Assembly (NCBI RefSeq): GCF_900626075.1
Contig: NZ_UYZY01000005.1
Location: 372,001-436,000, forward strand
Direction of reading: 5' to 3'
DNA: 64,000 nucleotides
Source: Clostridium transplantifaecale
Lineage (GTDB): Bacteria; Bacillota; Clostridia; Lachnospirales; Lachnospiraceae
Positions 1 to 6,447 of this stretch are shown one piece after another. The position numbers and the translations under genes were made by a program. Positions within the stretch are counted from its first letter, which is position 1. Every line of letters begins with the position of its first letter. The notes under the pieces were generated by a model. It had not been told where the DNA came from. It searched no databases and saw only the letters and a list, made by a program, of their open reading frames with translations.

Positions 1-1
1 A

Positions 2-541
2 ATTGAAACAGCCGGACAGCTTGGGATTGATCGGATTATGATACCGAACTTTCTTGAAAACCTGATCCGCAGTGAAGAACATACGGAGAATACGAAAGAG
101 GCGCTGCGTTATGCCTGCCGCGCCGCCGCTCCGAAAGGAATCCTGATTCTGACGGAAAATGCACTGGACTCAGAAGCCCAGATACGGATGATGGAGGATC
201 TGAACGAGCCAAACCTGAAAGTTCATTTTGATACGCAGAACTTCAAATTTAATTTTGATATGGATCAGTGTGAACAGCTCCGGGTACTGTATCCGTGGAT
301 GGACAGCGTGCTCCATGCGAAGGACGGGATAGAGAATCCGGGGGATCGGCTGCTGGGACAGGGAAATACCGACTTCTTCGACCAGATGCGGTATCTGAGG
401 CAGAAGGGCTTTGAGGGATGGATTGTCACGGAGAATTATTATAACCTGATGCCTCTCCGCGCCGAAGCGCCAAAGAACCGGCAGATGGAGCTGCTCAGGA
501 GAGATATGGAAACAATACGAAGATGCTTTGAGAAGTATTAG
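2..541 (+). CDS. Sugar phosphate isomerase/epimerase, C-terminal part (gene starts before the window)
   Basis: The reading frame is open to the left edge, so the real start lies outside the window; about 180 residues are seen. The sequence has the look of the second half of a xylose-isomerase-like TIM barrel: short strand-end motifs with acidic or His residues that usually hold a divalent metal (LTEN, HFDTQN, HAKDG and, near the end, WIVTENYY). Such enzymes isomerise or epimerise sugars, sugar acids or inositol derivatives; the substrate cannot be read here. A terminator follows 38 bases after the stop. A second protein of the same broad fold is encoded at 21447-22277. Family confident, substrate unknown. 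Confidence 0.75.
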   Translation: METAGQLGIDRIMIPNFLENLIRSEEHTENTKEALRYACRAAAPKGILILTENALDSEAQIRMMEDLNEPNLKVHFDTQNFKFNFDMDQCEQLRVLYPWMDSVLHAKDGIENPGDRLLGQGNTDFFDQMRYLRQKGFEGWIVTENYYNLMPLRAEAPKNRQMELLRRDMETIRRCFEKY

Positions 542-578
542 CAGGTTGGACAGAATAATGACGCTGCATATACTGATT

Positions 579-617
579 AAAAAGCAGGGTACGAAGAAAC
601 AGGTATCCTGCTTTTTT
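579..617 (+). terminator. Rho-independent terminator after the isomerase gene
   Basis: An A-rich, GC-cored stem (AAAAAGCAGGGTAC with GTATCCTGCTTTTTT, one bulge) ends in a T run. It closes the transcript of the partial gene on its left. Confidence 0.75.
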
Positions 618-749
618 GTACTGTTTTCGCAGGCACGGTAGTTTTTATGTGGGACGCCGGTATTGGTGCATGAAATACAGAAGCAGAAACGGATTCTTCC
701 AGAAATAGAAAGTCCGGCAGGGACTGGTTTTACGGCAGAAATCGTTGTA

Positions 750-851
750 AGATGAATAAAAGAGAAAGCAAAGGGGGCAGGAGGTAAAAAAGGAAAGCAG
801 GGAAAGGCAAGGAAACGCAGGAGATAGAAAAGGAAAAGACAGGAGGGGGAT
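750..851 (+). other. Purine-rich leader in front of the membrane protein gene
   Basis: About 100 bases are almost all A and G on the plus strand, built of loosely repeated GGAAAG/CAGG units, and run straight into the ribosome binding site GGAGGGGG of the gene at 854. Together with 618-749, in which nothing else was recognised, this fills the gene-free stretch 542-853. Confidence 0.4.
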
Positions 852-853
852 CA

Positions 854-1660
854 ATGTCAAAGAATAAGGCAGCGAAAGCATTAAAAGCGAAAAAATTCCA
901 AACAGGTGAAATCCGAGCGGGCAAAATTCAAGCGGACGAAATCCAAACAGACAAAATCCCAAAAGACAAAATCCAGGCCGGCAAGATCCGAACAGAAGAA
1001 ACCCGAATGAACATACCCCATGCGAAAGTATCCCGGGCCGGGGAAGTCCCAATGGAGCAGGCAGGCTATGGGATTCTGGAGGAATATAAAACTCTGCGGG
1101 ATGAGATTCAAAGCTATATCGATGCGTCAAACCAGATATACATGTTCATTTTTACCGCGGTAAGCGCCATCTATCTGCTGGCATACTATAATCATGATGC
1201 CAGTTTCTACATGATTACCTTTTTGGTCTTGCTGTTGACAAAATGCCGTCTGATTTTTTACCATGAAAGCCTGATTCGGATTGGAGAATATATCGGAAGC
1301 TGTATAGAGCCGAAGGTACCGGGGCTGAACTGGGAAACAAAAACGCGCGGGTTAGAATATGAAGTGACCGAAAAGTCGGTTAGTTATTTATTGGCGGAAT
1401 TACATTACTTTTCGTATACGATTATGTCTTTGGTGACGGTTGTCATTTTATGGGAGAGCGGAGAATGGAGAGAATACGAAAAATGCAGCAGGTTTATGAT
1501 GTGGGGAGCTATTGGCATTACAACGCTGATTATTATAATTCTCGATTTCGGGATGCGTTTTCGGACTTTCAGGGTGAGGGAAAACTATAGGAAGAAGTGG
1601 GAAGAAAGGCATGATAAGACAGAGGAACCGAACGCAGTGGAACCTGAGACAGGACGTTAA
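854..1660 (+). CDS. Four-helix membrane protein with N-terminal pentapeptide repeats
   Basis: 268 residues, not assigned to a named family with certainty. Residues 19-48 are six tandem copies of a five-residue unit of the type K/E-I-Q-A-D, encoded by 15-bp DNA repeats at 908-997; the segment is highly charged and probably extended or helical. After a linker come hydrophobic segments near residues 95-117, 119-136, 187-207 and 214-236, then a basic and acidic tail. The middle part (YKTLRDEI, then RIGEYI and NWETK) resembles a class of small membrane proteins of unknown function seen in many bacteria; a SLATT-like two-helix effector is one possibility but cannot be shown. ATG is preceded by GGAGGGGGATCA. 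It stands alone, between a terminator and a tRNA gene. Confidence 0.7.
   Translation: MSKNKAAKALKAKKFQTGEIRAGKIQADEIQTDKIPKDKIQAGKIRTEETRMNIPHAKVSRAGEVPMEQAGYGILEEYKTLRDEIQSYIDASNQIYMFIFTAVSAIYLLAYYNHDASFYMITFLVLLLTKCRLIFYHESLIRIGEYIGSCIEPKVPGLNWETKTRGLEYEVTEKSVSYLLAELHYFSYTIMSLVTVVILWESGEWREYEKCSRFMMWGAIGITTLIIIILDFGMRFRTFRVRENYRKKWEERHDKTEEPNAVEPETGR
908..997 (+). repeat. Six tandem 15-bp coding repeats
   Basis: Degenerate units start at 908, 923, 938, 953, 968 and 983; each encodes one pentapeptide of the membrane protein. Because the unit is a multiple of three, gain or loss of copies would keep the frame. Confidence 0.75.
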
Positions 1661-1704
1661 GAAATCATCGGCGGGGGTGCTCAAAGCGATTCCAAACATC
1701 AAAA

Positions 1705-1729
1705 AAACCCTTGAAAAATTCAAGGGTTT
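1705..1729 (-). terminator. Terminator of the tRNA-Thr gene (works in both directions)
   Basis: CCCTTGAA and TTCAAGGG (1708-1715 and 1719-1726) form an 8-bp stem, extended by A/T pairs. On the minus strand it ends in a run of seven T, just past the tRNA 3' end; on the plus strand it can end the membrane protein transcript. Confidence 0.8.
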
Positions 1730-1735
1730 TAATCG

Positions 1736-1808
1736 AGCTGCTGACGGGAATCGGACCCGTGACCTCCGCACTACCAATGCGACGCTCTACCGACTGAGCC
1801 ACAGCAGC
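1736..1808 (-). tRNA. tRNA-Thr (anticodon GGT)
   Basis: The reverse strand folds as a full cloverleaf: acceptor GCTGCTG with CAGCAGC, D arm GGCTCAGTCGGTAGAGC, anticodon loop TTGGTAG on a TCGCA/TGCGG stem, and a T arm with GGTCCGATTCC. The CCA end is not encoded. A strong promoter lies 23 bases upstream and a terminator downstream. Confidence 0.95.
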
Positions 1809-1830
1809 ATCTGACGTTTAAGCCTTGACT

Positions 1831-1859
1831 AGTGTACCACGGGACGACGGTTTTGTCAA
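1831..1859 (-). promoter_or_regulatory. Sigma-70 promoter of tRNA-Thr
   Basis: On the minus strand, TTGACA (1859-1854) and TACACT (1836-1831) are 17 bases apart and point at the tRNA gene. Confidence 0.8.
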
Positions 1860-1910
1860 CTATCTTATCCGCCTCTGAAAGAAAAATATTAGAGGAAAAT
1901 ATAGCCGTAG

Positions 1911-2060
1911 GAGGATGAAAGCTGCAATGCCTATCCGGACACGTTTGAACAGGCGGAGCCCCACAACATCCCGCCGGATCTGTCTCTGTTGAAAAACATG
2001 CCGATGAATAAATATGCTTTCTGGAACTGGCGTAAAGTTGAGATGCCTACACAAATGTAA
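1911..2060 (+). pseudogene. Possible 3' remnant of a lost protein gene
   Basis: A 50-codon open stretch after a stop at 1908 ends with TAA at 2058-2060. Its translation is protein-like in composition (contains NMPMNKYAFWNWRKVE) but has no start with a ribosome binding site. I cannot name the parent family. It converges with, and overlaps by 14 bases, the cystatin-like gene on the other strand. Confidence 0.3.
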
Positions 2061-2301
2061 TATTGGTTGTATAGGCTTCGCCGCCAATCGGCTGATGCAT
2101 ATCGATAATGGCAAAGTGAGAGGAAAGATTTTCTTTTAAAGGCTCGGCAATCGCTGCAAAGCGGTAATTTGTGCCGTTGACTACCTGTTTGGCTACGGCC
2201 AGCGGCTGATAAAAATAATCCTCGTGTTTTCCAGTTGCGTTATAGAAAATAAAAGAATCATATGGGGTAAGATAGGACTGGAAAGTCCAGCTTCCGGGCA
2301 T
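2047..2301 (-). CDS. Small cystatin/stefin-like protein
   Basis: 84 residues, no signal peptide. Three features match the papain-inhibitor fold of cystatins: a glycine close to the N terminus (MPGSW), a central QVVNGTNYRF that fits the QxVxG first binding loop followed by the usual beta-strand, and a later HQPIGGEA turn at the place of the second loop. Family knowledge: cystatins and stefins plug the active site of C1 cysteine proteases; bacterial members are few and mostly unstudied. The ATG is preceded on the minus strand by GAGG seven bases away. It sits alone between tRNA genes. It could instead be another small alpha/beta protein that mimics the motif; the family call is moderate, the gene call better. 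Confidence 0.55.
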   Translation of the reverse strand: MPGSWTFQSYLTPYDSFIFYNATGKHEDYFYQPLAVAKQVVNGTNYRFAAIAEPLKENLSSHFAIIDMHQPIGGEAYTTNITFV

Positions 2302-2455
2302 AACGGTACCTCGATAATATGGTTAATACATTATATGCATGAGAGCCGGGGAAGGAAACGAAAAATGACGGCAGCAGAACAAAAGAAAAGGGACCTCTGT
2401 AAAGAATTATTTAGGCGGATGAAAAAGTACGCGGAGCGTTCTTTCTATTGTTTAA

Positions 2456-2528
2456 TGGAGACAACGGGATTCGAACCCGCGGTCTCTGCGTTGCGAACGC
2501 AGCGCTCTCCCAGCTGAGCTATGTCCCC
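2456..2528 (-). tRNA. tRNA-Ala (anticodon CGC)
   Basis: Reverse strand: acceptor GGGGACA with TGTCTCC, D arm TAGCTCAGCTGGGAGAGC, anticodon stem CTGCG/CGCAG around TTCGCAA, T arm GGTTCGAATCC. Discriminator A, no encoded CCA. Confidence 0.95.
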
Positions 2529-2537
2529 ATGAGCTCA

Positions 2538-2565
2538 ATTATATCACAGACAAAAAAGAATTCAA
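2538..2565 (-). promoter_or_regulatory. Promoter of tRNA-Ala (CGC)
   Basis: Minus strand TTGAAT (2565-2560) and TATAAT (2543-2538) with a 16-base spacer, ten bases before the tRNA. Confidence 0.65.
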
Positions 2566-2675
2566 TATATACATCAAAAAAATCAGAAAAAAACAAATTT
2601 TCTTTTCATCCGGGAATTGGGACGATGTCTTCCAATGCTGCGGATTTTGGCCAGTGTCAGAGGCGGGCACGGCAA

Positions 2676-2718
2676 AAACCGGTTCCCAGGAGCTGAAAGT
2701 CATTGGAAACCGGCTTTT
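2676..2718 (-). terminator. Terminator after the broken small gene
   Basis: On the minus strand GCCGGTTTCC pairs with GGGAACCGGT and is followed by five T. It lies 35 bases past the stop of the small gene at 2753, which supports that gene having once been a real transcription unit. Confidence 0.6.
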
Positions 2719-2752
2719 TCTTTGTAATGGCGAGTCTTGTTTGTCTGTGTAC

Positions 2753-3028
2753 CTAATTTCCTCCAGGACCGTCCTTACGTGGACGCTCCGATTCAGGAAG
2801 CGGTTCGGTGGAAACCGGAAGTTCATCCGGAACCTCATACGTTGCGTTGGAAGATTTGGGCATGTCTATCTCAGGGATATTGCCGTCGTCATATAAATTT
2901 CTCAATGCATTCACCATCCTTTCCATCTGAAAACATTTTTTCTGATGTTCTTCATAGTATCTGCGAATGCGGAAAAACTATTCGGACACGGTGAAATGGC
3001 GCTGATTTCCAAACGGATGGAGCGGCAT
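2753..3028 (-). pseudogene. Small ORF of unknown function interrupted by an in-frame TAG
   Basis: The minus-strand frame from an ATG at 3028-3026 to TAG at 2755-2753 would give 91 residues, but a TAG at 2980-2978 cuts it after 16 codons. The 74 codons after that stop are clearly protein-like: a charged helix (RRYYEEHQKKCFQMERMVNA), then NLYDDGNIPEIDMP and a Pro/Glu-rich tail. The interrupted position reads SE-stop-FF, as if a CAG codon had become TAG. No good ribosome binding site precedes an internal start, though an ATG at codon 34 could still be used. The start codon abuts a (AAT)n microsatellite, and a terminator follows the gene. Either a recent pseudogene or a shorter gene with an unusual start. 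Confidence 0.45.
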
Positions 3029-3053
3029 TATTATTATTATTATTATTATTATT
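3027..3053. repeat. (ATT)9 trinucleotide microsatellite
   Basis: Nine perfect ATT units (AAT on the minus strand) end in the start codon of the broken small ORF. Such runs are uncommon in bacteria and prone to slippage. Confidence 0.95.
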
Positions 3054-3116
3054 CGCCGCCGTGCGTTTCTGCCCGGAGGACTTTTTATAGCAAAGGAGCA
3101 TTTTCGCAATAATATA

Positions 3117-3146
3117 AAAGGCCTGATAATTACCAGACCTTTTTAA
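3117..3146 (-). terminator. Terminator of tRNA-Ala (GGC)
   Basis: Minus strand AAAGGTCTGG and TCAGGCCTTT form a stem just after the tRNA 3' end. Confidence 0.6.
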
Positions 3147-3147
3147 A

Positions 3148-3220
3148 TGGAGCATACGGGATTCGAACCCGTGACCTTTTGAATGCCATTCAAACGCGCT
3201 CCCAGCTGCGCTAATGCCCC
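3148..3220 (-). tRNA. tRNA-Ala (anticodon GGC)
   Basis: Reverse strand: acceptor GGGGCAT with ATGCTCC, D arm GCGCAGCTGGGAGCGC, anticodon stem TTTGA/TCAAA around ATGGCAT, T arm GGTTCGAATCC. Discriminator A, no encoded CCA. Together with the neighbouring CGC tRNA this gives two alanine isoacceptors within 800 bases. Confidence 0.93.
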
Positions 3221-3417
3221 GTGATGTGATTGACGTTATCAATCAGACAGCAATATTGTATCATAAAACGTTTCAAAAGGGAAGAGTGTTTTTATATTTT
3301 ATATAGTTTATATTTTACCATAAATTACAAAGATTTTTGAGAGGGAAATCCGGCTCCCTCCGGGGCAGGGACAATCCTATGCCTGTCTGCATATCATACA
3401 TAAAAAAGGCAAATGCC

Positions 3418-4161
3418 ATGAAAGATATTAAACTGTGTCATCCACAATTGCAGATAAAGGCGGCGCGTCTTTTAGAGGAGTGCGAGAAGCAGGGGCTGAA
3501 GATTAGAATAGGGGAGACGCTGCGAACCAGGGAAGAGCAGGATGCGTTATATGCCCAGGGCCGGACAAAACCCGGAAATATTGTGACAAATGCACCGGGC
3601 AGCAGTTACAGTTCTTACCACCAGTGGGGAACGGCCTTCGATATCTACCGGAACGACGGGAAGGGAGCTTATGATGAATCAGGAGGCTTTTTCACCAGGG
3701 TAGGACAGATTGGGAAATCCGTCGGCCTGGAATGGGGAGGTGATTGGAAGAGTATTGTAGATAAACCGCATTTCCAGCTTCCGGACTGGGGGAGCAGTAC
3801 GGCAGGGATAAAGAAAAAATATGGGACACCGGATGTATTTATGAAGACATGGATTCCGGTAAAGCCGGGCGCTGCCGGAGCAGGCTGGGAACACGACGGT
3901 CAGGGACGGTATAAATACCGGAACGAGAACGGCAGTTATGCCACCGGAGAATGGCAGCAGATCAACCGCCGCTGGTATTTATTCGGTACGGACGGATATA
4001 TGCTGACCGGATGGCAGAAATGGAACGGCAGGGTTGTGGAAAAAGACGAACAGGGAGACTGGTATTATTTTGACGAGACGCATGGCGGTCCGCTGGAAGG
4101 AGCCTGCTGGCATGAATGTCCGGGAAATAAAGGAGCACTGGAAGTCTGGCAGACGCAGTAA
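3418..4161 (+). CDS. M15 peptidoglycan peptidase (CwlK/VanY-like) with cell-wall-binding repeats
   Basis: 247 residues from the ATG at 3418, chosen because AAGG lies eight bases ahead and the family homology starts there. Residues about 1-130 form an M15 zinc peptidase domain: SSYHQWGTAFDIY holds the ligands His68 and Asp75, and KPHF supplies His118. This is the layout of L-alanyl-D-glutamate endopeptidases and D,D-carboxypeptidases. Residues about 155-225 carry aromatic GW/YYF-type repeats (WQQINRRWYLFGTDGYM, GWQKWNGR, WYYFDE), the choline-binding-like module that docks on the wall. No signal peptide is visible, as in phage-type endolysins, so export or release by lysis is open. A GC hairpin without a T run (4185-4209) follows. 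Confidence 0.82.
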   Translation: MKDIKLCHPQLQIKAARLLEECEKQGLKIRIGETLRTREEQDALYAQGRTKPGNIVTNAPGSSYSSYHQWGTAFDIYRNDGKGAYDESGGFFTRVGQIGKSVGLEWGGDWKSIVDKPHFQLPDWGSSTAGIKKKYGTPDVFMKTWIPVKPGAAGAGWEHDGQGRYKYRNENGSYATGEWQQINRRWYLFGTDGYMLTGWQKWNGRVVEKDEQGDWYYFDETHGGPLEGACWHECPGNKGALEVWQTQ

Positions 4162-4392
4162 ACAGAAAGTTACGGACAGAGGAATCCGGCAGGAGGGAAT
4201 CCTGCCGGAGGAGTATGAAAAAGTATTACTGCAGGTCCTGCCTGCTGATTCTTATAATACATAAAAAATGTGTTGAAAGTTTGGCGTCTTTGTGAAAAAA
4301 GTGTGAAGCCGGATGCAGAGCCGGAGGGCAGGGCCCCCTCATTCGGAGCCGGAGTCCACGTTTATTCCCGGATCCCCCGATCCATATTTTGA

Positions 4393-4422
4393 TTGACAAA
4401 GCCAGTAGCTTTCTTATATAAT
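4393..4422 (+). promoter_or_regulatory. Strong sigma-70 promoter of tRNA-Leu
   Basis: TTGACA (4393-4398) and TATAAT (4417-4422), both perfect, with an 18-base spacer. Between the peptidase gene and this promoter (4162-4392) only one GC hairpin was seen. Confidence 0.85.
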
Positions 4423-4475
4423 AATAGTGCTGTTTTAAAGGTGGGAAATGCGTTCTTTGCATCTGGCACCGTTGA

Positions 4476-4556
4476 GCGGGTGTGGCGGAATTGGCAGACG
4501 CGCTAGATTTAGGTTCTAGTGGAAACCCCGTGCAGGTTCAAGTCCTGTCACCCGCA
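4476..4556 (+). tRNA. tRNA-Leu (anticodon TAG)
   Basis: Acceptor GCGGGTG with CACCCGC, anticodon stem CTAGA/TCTAG around TTTAGGT, a short extra arm, T arm GGTTCAAGTCC, discriminator A. No encoded CCA. Confidence 0.95.
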
Positions 4557-4561
4557 TGTTG

Positions 4562-4589
4562 AAAGTGCTGTAAATACAGCACTTTTTTT
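4562..4589 (+). terminator. Terminator of tRNA-Leu
   Basis: Perfect 10-bp stem AAAGTGCTGT/ACAGCACTTT, loop AAAT, followed by four more T. Confidence 0.9.
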
Positions 4590-4755
4590 CGTTGCAGCCT
4601 GTGCTGTGCTTTTTTGGCCGGCCGCAGTCCGGATATATTTCTTTTGTTCTATACAGTGTATTCTACAGATTGACCGCGGCATAGCTGCGCCATGGCCTCC
4701 GGGCTTCCGCCCTTTCAGGTGATTCCTTCAGGGGGCCGGGAAGTTTTTTTGCTAA

Positions 4756-6216
4756 TCATTCATCCATGAGAATAAGACGGATCGATGGGGAGAGCCGCAG
4801 TTCATCCGGTTCGAAGCCAACGCCGAGAAGATACCGTTCCAAGGAATGAAATTGATGAGTGCTCGTCTCCTTCATGCATTTTCCGCACAGGACGAAATCG
4901 TTCTGATCCAGATACTTAAGCATTTTTTCTGTAAAATCCCTGAGTTCTAAATCCAGCGCTTCTGTTTCCTCCTTAGCGCCTTTTAAAGGATATCCCCAAA
5001 GAAACAGGCCGAATATTTTCGAATAAATTTCGCGGATTCCGTTTAAAGGGCTGCTCTGTGAGATACAGAGCAGCAGGTGCCAGGGCGTGAGCCCGCAGCG
5101 CCCGCTGTCCAGATTTTTTCTGAGCTGTTCTTTTAAACGTTCGCGCTCTTTGCCAGTGAGAGCCAGGAGCGTTGCTACCGCCACTTTTTCACAGGAATAG
5201 ATAATCACTTCATAGGACTGGACAAAGAGTGCCAAATTACGCCGGACGGCAGGAACGGTAAAGTCGGGCATATTGCATTGCCGTCCGATCGGGAAGATCC
5301 GGGTACCGATCCCGTTGACGGATTCGGCTGCGCCGGTCTGGTTCAGGACCAGGATGGTTCTGCGGATCGTGCTGAGAGAAACGCCATATTTTTTTGCCAT
5401 TTTTTCGTAGGAGGGAAGATACTCGGTCTCCCTGTATTCACCAAGGTAGATTTCAAAGAGGAGACGTATGGCCAGGCTGTAGCAGAGCTGAGGCCGTCCC
5501 CGGTAAATACGCCAGACAAAAGGAGTCTGTTTTTCAGAAGGGGGTGCATATTGTTCCACATAGTGGAGCGCCTCTTCCATGGAAGCCCTCTGGTGTTTCA
5601 GAATGGCGCCGTGCAGTCCCGGCCAGTCCTGCCTCTTCTTGTAACTGATAATTTTTTCGATTCCATTACGCAACAACTTCTTGTTGTAGAAGTCAGTCCC
5701 TCCCCTTTCTCCGATAAACATGAGTCCCATGAACATCGATATTTCCCAGAAGAGGTTCATCGCCAGAGGATTTTCCAGTTTTTGCAGCACGTAACAGTAA
5801 AAATAGAGCAGATCGTCAGACTGTGCGCGCTCTATGTAAAGTGAAAGATGCAGGAAATCAGTTTCGTCCATCCGTCGGAAGGCCTCGACGAAGAGAGGAA
5901 CTAAGATCTGCTCCGCAGTCCGGCAGAGATCGGGAAATGCAGTCCGACGCTCCGAAAAGAAACTGAGGGCAAAATCAATCAGCTCCTGTCTGCTCTGCCT
6001 GAAGATAATCCTGGTGGGCCTGCCGTTACGCATGGAGATATATCCCTCGGAGCGCAGTTGTCTTAGAGCGGCTTTTACGGTCTGGGGGCTGACGCAGAAC
6101 TGCCTGCACAGTGTATCAATTGATGGCAGGGCATCCCCGCATTTATAATATTCAAAATGAATTCGCATGAAAAAAAATTCATAAATCAGGCTCGATATTT
6201 GTTGTTCTTTTTCCAT
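4756..6216 (-). CDS. GntR-family regulator with two winged-helix domains
   Basis: 486 residues, soluble. The first winged helix is at about residues 3-72 (DALPSIDTLCRQFCVSPQT, then LRSEGYISMRNGRPTRI); a second, equally recognisable one is at about 248-315 (YLPSYEKMAKKYGVSLSTI, then GAAESVNGIGTRIF). Each is followed by a long all-helical region that matches no sugar-phosphate or FCD effector domain I know. Normal GntR proteins have one DNA-binding domain and 230-330 residues, so this looks like an internal duplication. It is divergent from the hybrid kinase at 6448, sharing a 230-base control region, so it may regulate that gene. Effector unknown. Confidence 0.75.
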   Translation of the reverse strand: MEKEQQISSLIYEFFFMRIHFEYYKCGDALPSIDTLCRQFCVSPQTVKAALRQLRSEGYISMRNGRPTRIIFRQSRQELIDFALSFFSERRTAFPDLCRTAEQILVPLFVEAFRRMDETDFLHLSLYIERAQSDDLLYFYCYVLQKLENPLAMNLFWEISMFMGLMFIGERGGTDFYNKKLLRNGIEKIISYKKRQDWPGLHGAILKHQRASMEEALHYVEQYAPPSEKQTPFVWRIYRGRPQLCYSLAIRLLFEIYLGEYRETEYLPSYEKMAKKYGVSLSTIRRTILVLNQTGAAESVNGIGTRIFPIGRQCNMPDFTVPAVRRNLALFVQSYEVIIYSCEKVAVATLLALTGKERERLKEQLRKNLDSGRCGLTPWHLLLCISQSSPLNGIREIYSKIFGLFLWGYPLKGAKEETEALDLELRDFTEKMLKYLDQNDFVLCGKCMKETSTHQFHSLERYLLGVGFEPDELRLSPSIRLILMDE

Positions 6217-6447
6217 TTAATCAGGCTCCTGTATTTTATCGGTATGCTTTTTATTCTATCATTTCCTGCAATGAATTGCCATAAGCTGGTTGTGAAGTTT
6301 TGACGGATATGGTATATTGTAAACAGATTAACATGAACAAGGTAAAACTGCGGATATGGAGGCAGGCTTATTTAACGGGCGGCAGAACTTTAAAACATGC
6401 GGTATCTTCCTAAATAACAATTCTCATGGCCAGGAGGAATTATAAAA

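Noticed and set aside
645..1130. 161-codon minus-strand frame over the membrane protein start
   Set aside because: Its Phe/Leu/Gly-rich repeat text is the antisense of the purine-rich leader and pentapeptide repeats.
2224..2517. 97-codon plus-strand frame running into tRNA-Ala
   Set aside because: It reads through the antisense of the tRNA gene and the cystatin-like start region, so the frame is a by-product.
4214..4297. 26-codon ORF starting ATGAAAAAGTATTAC after GGAGGAG
   Set aside because: The Shine-Dalgarno is only one base from the ATG, the peptide is short and the region lies between a terminator-like hairpin and the tRNA-Leu promoter.
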